Assembly: GCA_016218905.1 (NCBI GenBank)
Contig: JACRCS010000301.1
Location: forward strand, 1 to 10,659
Direction of reading: 5' to 3'
Origin: Deltaproteobacteria bacterium
GTDB taxonomy: Bacteria > Desulfobacterota_C > Deferrisomatia > Deferrisomatales > JACRMM01
Length of the DNA: 10,659 bases
Shown here: positions 1 through 5,695 of the stretch, piece after piece
How the letters are laid out: the number at the start of each line of letters is the position of its first letter
Numbering within the stretch: position 1 is the first letter of the stretch
Notes under the pieces: model-generated
Told to the model about the DNA's origin: nothing
Seen by the model: only the letters and a program-made list of their open reading frames with translations
The model's database searches: none
Translations under genes and position numbers: made by a program

Positions 1-62
1 CCGAGGCTGATGTAGTCCGTCAGACGAGCTCCGCTGGGCAACTCCGCGAGTGTAAGGGCCAT
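1..62 (-). CDS. IS4-type transposase, N-terminus only (runs off left edge)
   Basis: A minus-strand reading frame begins with ATG at 62-60 and stays open to the window edge, giving 20 residues that start MALTLAELPSGARL and continue TDYISLG. The pattern of a short leader, then G-x-RL-(T/S)-D-x-ISLG, is what I know from the N-terminal domain of IS4-family DDE transposases (PF13006). The start is supported by a strong purine-rich ribosome binding site, GGAGAGGAGAGA on the minus strand at 67-78. An in-frame ATG lies six codons upstream at 80-78 but would destroy the use of that site. The catalytic DDE part lies outside the window, so it cannot be said whether the enzyme is intact. The family call rests on about 20 residues and is therefore good but not certain. 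Confidence 0.7.
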   Translation of the reverse strand, partial: MALTLAELPSGARLTDYISL

Positions 63-130
63 TGCGTCTCTCCTCTCCATCGGGTGCGAAGAGAGGATAC
101 CTGCAAATGGCAGCTAAGTGAACAGTATTG
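1..130 (-). mobile_element. End of an IS4-family insertion sequence (partial)
   Basis: The transposase start at 62 is preceded on the minus strand by about 65 bp of non-coding DNA. This ends in a segment at about 112-130 whose plus strand reads GCTAAGTGAACAGTATTG. Its composition and its distance from the start codon fit the terminal inverted repeat of an IS4-type element, which would place the element boundary near position 130. The other end and any target duplication lie outside the window, so the boundary is a proposal. A match to CAATACTGTTCACTTAGC in inverted orientation about 1.2-1.6 kb to the left would confirm it. Confidence 0.4.
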
Positions 131-294
131 TCTTTAGCCCGGGTCTGAACTTTGTCTTCGGCCTGGCGATCCCTCGTCTGCGTCGCTGCGTCGTGAGCCT
201 CCACCGCCTGGTCCATCCCGACCGCAGCGTCTACTTGAGGCGCGCCTTGACGGAGGCCGTCCACGAGCTGGGGAATCTCCTTCTGCTCGCTCAT
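131..294 (-). pseudogene. Small unrecognised ORF cut by the insertion sequence
   Basis: A minus-strand frame starts with ATG at 294-292 (MSEQKEIPQLVDGL...). It shows biased, gene-like composition with many Ala, Gln and Asp and a charged end (DRQAEDKVQTRAKD). It remains open across the proposed insertion-sequence boundary near 130 and then on to the window edge in a frame different from the transposase, so its natural C-terminus appears lost. Its ATG overlaps the TGA of the upstream ORF (ATGA at 294-291), which would allow translational coupling, but no ribosome binding site of its own is visible. The same frame is also open upstream of the ATG. I do not recognise a family. It may be a broken gene remnant or a chance open frame. 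Confidence 0.3.
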
Positions 295-479
295 TGCGCG
301 AATCCCGCGTGCGTCATGCACTGCTTTCGGTCCCCTCGGGGACTCAGCAGCATGTAGAGCCGCTGAACGTCGCCCAACCCCAGAGGGTCTTCCTCACCGA
401 CTCTAGGGCGGTAGAGGAAGTAGATGTCTCCGCTCTCGAGCGTCCTCACAGGCGCCCTCCGCTCACCCTTCGTTGCCAT
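291..479 (-). pseudogene. Truncated small conserved hypothetical protein
   Basis: The start is taken at 479-477 (MATKGERR...), preceded on the minus strand by GGAGGAG six bases upstream. A longer reading from 494 would place this site inside the coding region. The product is 62 residues with the core SGDIYFLYRPRV, then DVQRLYMLLSPRGDRK. From memory this core belongs to uncharacterised bacterial proteins of about 150-170 residues that begin with a similar (E/S)GDIYFxYRPRV block and continue after the S-P-x-G segment with a conserved basic stretch. Here the similarity stops after DRK, and an unrelated tail (QCMTHAGFAQ) runs to a stop at 293-291. It therefore looks like an N-terminal stump with a still-good ribosome site. 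No function is assigned. Confidence 0.5.
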
Positions 480-494
480 AGCCACTCCTCCCAC

Positions 495-689
495 CGTGCT
501 TCGTAGACCCTGTTCACCCGAAGACCTCCCGAGTCACATCGCGTCGGACGGTGCGGTCGGGATGAGAGCTCACCGGGGCCTTCCTGCCCCACGCCGGATC
601 CCACGAACATCGCACCAGCGGTGGTTCTGTAGTGGAAGCTGTGGGCGGCACCAGGGACAGCATTCAACTCTATGAATATATTGATGATA
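495..689. other. Non-coding stretch with no recognised gene
   Basis: I see no supported gene in this roughly 195-bp gap between the start side of the truncated hypothetical ORF and the dehydrogenase stump. A plus-strand frame at about 548-689 (after a TGA at 545-547) is open and reads through the segment [11 protein letters not shown] and [11 protein letters not shown], but it has no start with a ribosome site and I do not recognise it. The end of the stretch, around 661-690, is conspicuously A/T-rich compared with its surroundings, which marks a probable junction between pieces of different origin. Confidence 0.3.
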
Positions 690-869
690 CGGGCACGTGG
701 AGAGAGGCTCGCCGCGAAGATCCGGGCCGGTTCCTGTTTCGTCAACGCGTACGTTCAGTCGGACCCGCGCCTGCCCTTCGGAGGGGTCAAAGAGAGCGGC
801 TACGGCCGGGAGCTCGGCGCGTTCGGAATCAGGGAATTCGTGAACGTCAAGACGGTTTGGGTCCCCTGA
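690..869 (+). pseudogene. Aldehyde/succinate-semialdehyde dehydrogenase, C-terminal stump
   Basis: The frame ending with TGA at 867-869 encodes 59 residues that match the extreme C-terminus of the aldehyde dehydrogenase superfamily, closest to the succinate-semialdehyde dehydrogenase branch. It begins [14 protein letters not shown], then [34 protein letters not shown] and VNVKTVW. The blocks LPFGGVKxSGYGRE and GIREFVNxKT are hallmark C-terminal signatures. Full family members are about 450-480 residues. The NAD-binding half and the catalytic Cys and Glu are absent, so no enzyme activity is possible. The sequence 5' of residue RAR (672-689, an A/T-rich run coding MNILMI) does not belong to the family, so the break lies near 690. 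The remnant is well conserved, which suggests a recent truncation by rearrangement rather than slow decay. Confidence 0.85.
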
Positions 870-893
870 CCTGGCGGCAGATAGAAGAGCACG

Positions 894-2639
894 ATGGTGT
901 CATCTGATAACCAAGGAAGCTCAGGGTCCGCTCCCGAAGTCCTGCCTGACCCTGGGCGATCGAGTGCTCCGGTCCCGACGGGGACCATCGCCTTCGCGTC
1001 CCTCGCGCCTCGCGGTTGGGACGTCTTCATCATGGAGGGACATGGTCACCGGAGCCGCCGCCTAACGGACCACCCCGCCCTCGACTACAACGCCGTCCTC
1101 TCTCCCGATGGCCTGCAGATGGCGTTCGTTTCCGAGCGCGACGGCAACATGGAGCTCTACATCATTCGGTCGGACGGCTCGGGTCTGAAGCGGCTGACCC
1201 GCGAGTTCGCGCTCCACGACCACCCTGCGTGGTCGCCGGACGGAAAGCGGATCGCCTTCGTCGCGACCCGAGAGCCCTCAGAAGCACCGGGCGAAGCGTG
1301 GAACGGGATCTACGTCATGGAGGCCGACGGCTCCGGCGCGCACCGCCTCTCGCCGGCGGGGGTCGCCGACTACTCCCCCGCGTGGTCTCCGCGGGGGGAT
1401 CTGATCGCCTTCGCCTCGGGCAGCGGTGAGGCCGGGAAGTCCGATCTGTACGTGATGAGGCCCGACGGCAGCGACCGGAGACTGGTAATTAGAAACGGCG
1501 GCTGGCCGAGTTTCGCCGCGGACGGACGGAGCCTGTTCTTTCACACGCAGAGGCAGGGCCGCTGGGGAGTGTGGCGCACGGATCTCGAAGGTTCGCGGGC
1601 CGAACGCGTCACGTCGGACGACGTGGAAGCTTTCACCCCACGCGCCTCCGCGGACGGCAGGCTCTTGGCGATGGCGGTGTTGCGGGGAGCGCACCGGCAA
1701 GTCGAAGTGATGGACGTCGCCTCGGGGGAGCTCAGCGCCCTCACCGACGATGCGTCGGATCACTGGAACCCCTCCGTCTCGGCGGATGGCTCCCAGGTCG
1801 TGTGGCACGCAGCGGCACCCGACGCTCCGGTCCGGGACGTCGAGGTCTGGGGTTCGCCCCCCGGAACCGGCCTGAAGCTCCTCCGGATCGCGGGAGCGTT
1901 CCCCGCCTTCTCGCCGGACGGCAGCCGCTTGGCCTTCGTCGGAGCCGACTTCTCACGCCTCGACGTGATGAACGTGGACGGCTCCGGCCGAAAGACGCTC
2001 TTCACCGGGGAGAGCCGCGGGATGTTCAGCGCGAGCTGGTCGCGCCGGGACGAGGTCATCGCGTTCGCCGTGGGCGGCGTATTCCTAGAGGCGGGGGCGC
2101 CCGTCGATCTGATGGCAGTGCGGCCGGATGGCGGGGGCCTTCACGAGCTCACTAGCGGGACGGGCAACAACGGCTTTCCCGCCTTCTCCCCGGATGGCCG
2201 ACGCCTCGTCTTCCGTTCCGGACGGGGAGGGTCGAAGAATCTGTACCTGATGGACCGCGACGGCACTCACCTCGTGCAGTTGACGAAGGGCAGTTGGACC
2301 GACACGATGCCCAACTGGTCGCCCACCGGCGATTGGATCGCGTTTGCGAGCGATCGGGACGGGGACTTCGAGATCTGGCTGACCAGGCCCGACGGCACCG
2401 GACTCCGCAAACTCGTAGGAGGCGGCGGTCGGAACAACCATCCCTACTTCTCCCCCGACGGCCGGTGGCTCGTCTTCACGAGCCGGCGAGCCGGCTACTC
2501 GGCGGAAGAGATCTCTCTGCCGCCGCAGCCCCAGCCCTACGGAGACCTCTTCGCCGTGAGGCTCGACGGCACCGGTCTCACGCGGCTGACGCACAACGCG
2601 TTCGAGGAAGGGACTCCGGCCTGGGCTTCGGCCGCTTAG
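894..2639 (+). CDS. TolB/WD40-like beta-propeller protein with about 12 PD40 repeats
   Basis: The 581-residue product consists almost entirely of TolB-type propeller repeats (PF07676, PD40). Each has an S-P-D-G turn, then a hydrophobic strand such as IAFVS or LVFTS, a D/N-L/I-Y/W-V/x-M strand and a (P/A)DG(S/T)G-x-x-x-x-LT end. I count about twelve units, from TIAFASLAPRGWDVFIMEG to LFAVRLDGTGLTRLT, enough for two six-bladed propellers or one large one. Several blades are degenerate (SADGRLLAMAV, SRRDEVIAFAV). No signal peptide or membrane segment is seen in the polar, Ser/Pro-rich first 30 residues, unlike many secreted relatives, so it may be cytoplasmic or have lost its leader. The ribosome site before 894 is weak. 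The likely role is protein-protein or ligand binding as a scaffold. There is no catalytic domain such as an S9 peptidase. Confidence 0.85.
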   Translation: MVSSDNQGSSGSAPEVLPDPGRSSAPVPTGTIAFASLAPRGWDVFIMEGHGHRSRRLTDHPALDYNAVLSPDGLQMAFVSERDGNMELYIIRSDGSGLKRLTREFALHDHPAWSPDGKRIAFVATREPSEAPGEAWNGIYVMEADGSGAHRLSPAGVADYSPAWSPRGDLIAFASGSGEAGKSDLYVMRPDGSDRRLVIRNGGWPSFAADGRSLFFHTQRQGRWGVWRTDLEGSRAERVTSDDVEAFTPRASADGRLLAMAVLRGAHRQVEVMDVASGELSALTDDASDHWNPSVSADGSQVVWHAAAPDAPVRDVEVWGSPPGTGLKLLRIAGAFPAFSPDGSRLAFVGADFSRLDVMNVDGSGRKTLFTGESRGMFSASWSRRDEVIAFAVGGVFLEAGAPVDLMAVRPDGGGLHELTSGTGNNGFPAFSPDGRRLVFRSGRGGSKNLYLMDRDGTHLVQLTKGSWTDTMPNWSPTGDWIAFASDRDGDFEIWLTRPDGTGLRKLVGGGGRNNHPYFSPDGRWLVFTSRRAGYSAEEISLPPQPQPYGDLFAVRLDGTGLTRLTHNAFEEGTPAWASAA

Positions 2640-2655
2640 TGCATGGCCGAGAAAG

Positions 2656-2778
2656 GGTGTCCGCCGGGCGCCGGTCGTGGACGGGTCGGGCAGTCTCGTA
2701 GGCATCCTCTCGCTGGATGACGTGCTCCAACTCCTGGCCGAAGAGATGGGAGCAGTCGGTCGGCTGCTCTCTGAGCTG
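2656..2778 (+). pseudogene. CBS-domain protein, C-terminal fragment
   Basis: Seventeen bases after the propeller gene's stop, an open plus frame encodes about 41 residues typical of the end of a CBS domain: GVRRAPVVDGSGSLVGILSL, then DDVLQLLAEEMGAVGRLL. The R-R-x-PVVD-x-x-G-x-LVGI-S-DDVL pattern is the second half of a CBS motif, and the helical tail LLAEEMGAxxxLL is common in small two-CBS proteins that bind adenine nucleotides. There is no start codon with a ribosome site, and the first CBS motif is missing. After residue SEL the frame runs on into DNA that is antisense to the quinone-reductase fragment, so the natural stop is also lost. This is a remnant and unlikely to be expressed as a functional protein. 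Confidence 0.7.
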
Positions 2779-3288
2779 AGCGCTATCAGGCCGGACGAAG
2801 AACGCTTTCGTCTCGATGCCGCGCGCGTCGGCCTCGTCCGACGAGACGGAGATGCCTACGGTGGAAACCAGGATTCCGCCTCTCCCCAGGAGTCTCAGGG
2901 ATCGCTCCTGCATCTCCCCACCGATGACGTCGAGGACAAGGTCGACCTCCGTCGTCCCCTTCTCAAAGGGGCCTGCCCCGTAGTCCAGCACCACATCCGC
3001 TCCCAACCCGGAGACGTAGTTCGAGTCCTGAGCGTTGGCGGCCGCGATCACGTAGGCGCCGGCGTGTTTGGCGAACTGGACGGCGAACCCGCCCACGCTG
3101 CCCCCAGCCCCGTGGACGAGGACCCTGCGTGCTCGGGAAACCCTGCCCGCCTCGAAGAGTGTCTGCCATGCCGTCAACGCGGCCACCGGAACGGACGCCG
3201 CCGAGACGTGGTCCACGGTGCGAGGCTTGCGCGCCAAGTGGGAAGGGTGCGCCACCGCGTACTCCGCGTAGCTCCCGTCGCGCCCGTC
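2767..3288 (-). pseudogene. Zinc-independent quinone oxidoreductase (MDR family), internal fragment
   Basis: On the minus strand an open frame reads DGRDGSYAEYAVAHPSHLA, then VPVAALTAWQTLFEAGRV, the nucleotide-binding turn VLVHGAGGSVGGFAVQFAKH, GADVVLDYG, DLVLDVIGG, LLGRGGILVSTVG and finally KAFFVRPDSAQLRE. This is the central and NADPH-binding part of the quinone oxidoreductase/zeta-crystallin-like branch of medium-chain dehydrogenases, normally about 310-320 residues. Roughly the first 100 and the last 60 residues are missing. Downstream of LRE (near 2767) the frame continues as antisense of the CBS fragment, and upstream of about 3290 family similarity stops. The apparent GTG start at 3255 lies inside a conserved strand and is not a genuine start. 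The Rossmann motif is intact, but the truncated protein should not fold or act. Confidence 0.85.
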
Positions 3289-3405
3289 AGACCCGAGCCC
3301 TCTTCGGCCCGAAGCTCCGGGTCAGCAGCGCTATGACTTGCTCTGCACTCGTCTCGACCGGTTTGTCGGTCATGTCGACGACCGTGAAGCCGTGTTCCCT
3401 TGCGC
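3287..3405 (-). pseudogene. C-terminal fragment resembling PPDK regulatory protein (tentative)
   Basis: Directly after the thiolase stop, a different minus-strand frame gives about 39 residues: SAREHGFTVVDMTDKPVETS, then AEQVIALLTRSFGPKR, ending at TGA 3289-3287. The V-(V/I)-D-x-T-x-K-x-(V/I)-E-x-(S/T)-A-x-x-(V/I)-(I/L)-x-LL pattern resembles the last strand and helix of bifunctional pyruvate, phosphate dikinase regulatory proteins (PF03618), but this is a short match made from memory. No start or ribosome site exists. The frame continues upstream into the thiolase gene out of frame with it. The fragment abuts the quinone-reductase piece, with a two-base overlap at 3287-3288, so three unrelated gene pieces lie in a row without spacers. 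Confidence 0.4.
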
Positions 3406-4527
3406 TCAGGGCCGCTCCAAAAGGAAGGCGCCGGCCATTGCCCCGGCCGCACACACGCTGATCAGTCCGTAGCGCGCGGCCCGTCGGGCCATCTCGTAAG
3501 CGAGGGTCGTCAGGATGCGCCCGCCCGTCGCGGACCAAGGGTGGCCGACGGCGATCGACCCGCCGTGGACGTTGACCCGCTCCCAGTCGAGCGCCCCGAT
3601 CGGGGGCTCCTTCCAGCCCCTCTCCCAAGCGGCCGCGTTCGCCAAGGCCTGGACGGCAAAGGCCTCGTGGATCTCGATCAGGTTCATGTCGCGCAGGCCA
3701 AGCGCGGTCCGGCGCAGGAGCCGCGGCACCGCGACCGCGGGGGCCATGAGGAGGCCGTCCCGGGGGTGGACGGCTGCGTACTCCATGGCCCGAAGGAAGG
3801 CGAGCGGCTCCCGGCCCTCCCTTCTCGCGCGCTCCCCGCTCATGAGGAGCACTGCGGAGGCCCCGTCCGAGACGGGGGAGGAGTTCCCAGCCGTGATGGT
3901 GCCCTCCTCTTCGAACGCCGGATGAAGCCGAGACAGCGCCGCCAAGGACGTGTTCTCCCGCGGGCCCGTGTCCCCGTCGACGCCACCCAGGGGGATGATC
4001 TCTCCACGCAGAAGCGGCCGGCCCTCGACGGCCCTGCGGTGACTCGAGAGCGCGAGCTCGTCCTGGCGCTCGCGCGGGATGCCCCACTCCTTTCGCGTGA
4101 GCTCGGCGTGCTGGCCCATGGTGAGGCCGGTGCTCGGTTCCCGGAAGACGCCCGGGTCTGCTCCGGAGAGCGACTCTACCCCACCCGCGATCCCGCACTC
4201 GATCCTGCCCGCGGCGATTCCTTCTGCGATCGCGGTCACCGCCCGCAGGCCGGTGATGCAGTAGGAGCTGATCGTCTGGGCTTCGACATGAGCCGGAAGA
4301 CCGGCTTCCAGGACGATCTCCCGGGCAAGGTTCGGCTTTCCGCGCTCCGGCACGACGGCGCCGTAGGCGAGCGCGTCTACCCCATCGGCGTCCACCTCGG
4401 CCCTTTCAAGAAGGCCAACGACACAGTGCTTCGCGAGAGCGAGCGGCCCCAAACCCGCGAAAACGGTTCCGGCTTTCACGAAAGGCGTCCTTGCTCCAGC
4501 CACTATCACGACCGTGCGCGAAGGCAT
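3406..4527 (-). CDS. Thiolase family protein (acetyl-CoA C-acyltransferase, FadI-like)
   Basis: The 373-residue product, from ATG 4527-4525 with GGGAGGTAA six bases before it, is a type I thiolase that should cleave 3-ketoacyl-CoA in beta-oxidation or run the reverse condensation in the cytoplasm. It begins VVIVAGARTPFVK. The nucleophile is probably Cys90 (SSYCITGLRAV). HEAF gives His287, GGSIAVGHP gives His329, and the second Cys is likely Cys359 (SVCAAGAMAG). FadI-type blocks are present: GLTMGQHAELTRKEWGI, TAGNSSPVSDGASAVLLMS. It is about 50 residues shorter than usual FadI because the segment after GGVESLSGAD is contracted, and some signature residues differ (GHPWSATG for GHPFGATG, CAAGAMAG for the usual Gly-rich turn). 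The gene follows DUF2267 by 41 bp and is probably co-transcribed. Activity is likely but the substrate range is unknown. Confidence 0.85.
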   Translation of the reverse strand: MPSRTVVIVAGARTPFVKAGTVFAGLGPLALAKHCVVGLLERAEVDADGVDALAYGAVVPERGKPNLAREIVLEAGLPAHVEAQTISSYCITGLRAVTAIAEGIAAGRIECGIAGGVESLSGADPGVFREPSTGLTMGQHAELTRKEWGIPRERQDELALSSHRRAVEGRPLLRGEIIPLGGVDGDTGPRENTSLAALSRLHPAFEEEGTITAGNSSPVSDGASAVLLMSGERARREGREPLAFLRAMEYAAVHPRDGLLMAPAVAVPRLLRRTALGLRDMNLIEIHEAFAVQALANAAAWERGWKEPPIGALDWERVNVHGGSIAVGHPWSATGGRILTTLAYEMARRAARYGLISVCAAGAMAGAFLLERP

Positions 4528-4568
4528 CTTCTTACCTCCCTTCGGGGGACCAGGCGGCCGGTAGGCCG

Positions 4569-4964
4569 TCAGCACTCCCGCAAGAGAGCTTTCCAATCCT
4601 CCGGAAGATCTCGCTCAAAGCGGTCGAACGCGGCTTCCTCGACTGGCCCGAGAGCGCTTCCCACGACGGAGCAGATCAGCCTCTTTGCGTCGCGCCGGGC
4701 GACGTCGAATTCCTCCGCGATCGCGGTCACGTACTGGTCAGCCGTGAGATCGGTCACGTCCTCCTGCTGACCCCGCAGCTTCTCGTAGGAGAGCGGTTCG
4801 GGAAGATGGGAAACGAAAGCCCGTGCCTGCGGCTCCCCCAGCCTGCCGGCGAGGATGCCCAGGACGGCCTGGACGGCCGAAACCGCGCTCTCCTCGTCGG
4901 AGAGGAAGCCGACGTCCCTGGCCGCCTCGAGGAGTTCCTCATAGTCCACCTGATTACGTTCCAT
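4569..4964 (-). CDS. DUF2267 family protein
   Basis: The start at 4964-4962 (MERNQVDYEELL) is chosen because AAAGGAGA lies seven bases upstream. The much longer upstream-open frame crosses the neighbouring gene and is not real. The 131-residue product matches DUF2267 (PF10025): two helical half-repeats. The first is VQAVLGILAGRLGEPQARAF with SHLPEPL; the second is YVTAIAEEFDVARRDAKRLI with SVVGSALGPVEEAAF and LPEDWKALL. The LP(E/x) signature closes each half. These small cytoplasmic proteins have no established biochemical role; they are often found near stress, CBS and universal-stress genes in soil bacteria. It lies between the SmbP-like gene and the thiolase on the same strand and is probably in a transcript with the thiolase. 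Confidence 0.85.
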   Translation of the reverse strand: MERNQVDYEELLEAARDVGFLSDEESAVSAVQAVLGILAGRLGEPQARAFVSHLPEPLSYEKLRGQQEDVTDLTADQYVTAIAEEFDVARRDAKRLICSVVGSALGPVEEAAFDRFERDLPEDWKALLREC

Positions 4965-5067
4965 ATGGCGATCTCCTTTCCCGGCCACTCCGGGCGCCAT
5001 GACGCCGGTCCGATCGCTGCGTCGCGCCTCGTGCCCCCGGGATACCCTGCAGGGCTCGCCAAAGGAA

Positions 5068-5112
5068 ACTCTCGACGAGAGTCGAGACTCGGCGGCCGGC
5101 TTCAACCGGCCG
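5068..5112 (-). terminator. Two stem-loops after the SmbP-like gene
   Basis: A GC-rich hairpin at 5093-5112 (arms CGGCCGG and CCGGCCG, loop CTTCAA on the plus strand) overlaps the SmbP-like stop codon at 5104-5102. A second hairpin follows at 5071-5086 (CTCGAC, GAGA loop, GTCGAG on the plus strand). On the minus strand this second hairpin is followed by a T-rich tail, AGTTTCCTTT. Together they fit a terminator or attenuator ending the SmbP-like transcript before the DUF2267 gene. The tail is interrupted by CC, so Rho-independent strength is uncertain. Confidence 0.5.
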
Positions 5113-5455
5113 CAGACGCCAGGTGCTGCTCGGCTTGCATAGCGTGGAGCAGTCCAGAGGCCGCGTCTCCTGCTTGCCCGGCGAGAACCGCCCTCTCGAG
5201 GTGCTTGATCGCTTCCGCTACGTCCGGCGCCATGTTCGCCCCCCTCGCGCTGTCGAGGGCCTCCTTGGCATGCGCCATCAGGCCTTCTGCCCGGCCCTCC
5301 TGCGCTTCGGCGATCGCCTCCCGGGTGTGGAGCAGGGCCTCGCTCACGGGTGTATCCGCCGCCAAAGCCCGGTCCTCGGTCCCGACAGGTAGCGCCCACG
5401 CCGTCGTCAAGGCGAGAACCAGAGCCGCAATGATCGTCTTCATGGTCGTCTTCAT
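5102..5455 (-). CDS. Exported small metal-binding (SmbP-like) helical protein
   Basis: The 117-residue product starts at ATG 5455-5453 behind GGGAGGAGGAGACC. A second ATG four codons later is less well placed. Residues 1-33 form a signal peptide: MKTTMKTIIAALVLALTTAW followed by a polar region and an ALAAD-type cleavage site, so the mature protein is periplasmic or secreted. The mature part is an ungapped internal duplication, residues 37-73 and 79-115, each a helical hairpin. The two copies share 12 of 37 positions, including His43/His85 and His62/His104. The pattern (HxxEA(I/V)xxxxxG, HAxxA) resembles SmbP, the small metal-binding protein first known from Nitrosomonas, although it is poorer in His than that protein. 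Metal binding is inferred from the retained His pairs. Confidence 0.7.
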   Translation of the reverse strand: MKTTMKTIIAALVLALTTAWALPVGTEDRALAADTPVSEALLHTREAIAEAQEGRAEGLMAHAKEALDSARGANMAPDVAEAIKHLERAVLAGQAGDAASGLLHAMQAEQHLASAAG

Positions 5456-5695
5456 GGTCTCCTCCTCCCGTCTTCACACTGGCTGTGGGGACTGAAGCGA
5501 GATACGTGCGCACGACCTCTACTGTAGCCTGGGGTCGGTATGCCTCGGCTTCAAGGCGTGATGCTCACGAGGTGCGGCGCTCCTGCCCTTTTGCCGACGG
5601 CTCCGGAATGGCCCCGGCCTCCTCGGCCCGCAGGTGGTTAGGTTGGTTGATGGCGTTCACGTTCCGAACGAGGATACCCCCCGAGGAGGTGACGG
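5456..5695. promoter_or_regulatory. Divergent intergenic region between SmbP-like and epimerase genes
   Basis: These 240 bp separate two divergent genes and must hold both promoters. I see no convincing consensus -35/-10 pair in either direction. An 11-bp palindrome CGTTCCGAACG lies at 5660-5670, 26 bp before the epimerase start, in a place where a repressor or activator could bind. The plus-strand ribosome site GAGGAGGTGA is at 5682-5691. Confidence 0.35.

Noticed and set aside
3426..4198. Upstream part of a minus-strand frame that covers the thiolase
   Set aside because: Out-of-frame shadow of the thiolase; only its last 39 residues, beyond the thiolase stop, have protein-like character and were kept as a fragment.
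3400..4770. 456-residue plus-strand open frame
   Set aside because: It lies antisense to the thiolase and DUF2267 genes, whose conserved motifs and ribosome sites are clear; the product is a low-information Arg/Pro/Ala-rich translation typical of antisense frames in GC-rich DNA.
4965..5513. N-terminal extension of the DUF2267 frame
   Set aside because: It runs antiparallel in frame across the SmbP-like gene, and the DUF2267 domain starts exactly at the internal ATG with a good ribosome site.
5660..5670. CGTTCCGAACG palindrome as a LexA-type operator
   Set aside because: Spacing does not fit the known GAAC-N4-GTTC or CTGT-N8-ACAG sites; kept only as an unnamed palindrome in the intergenic entry.
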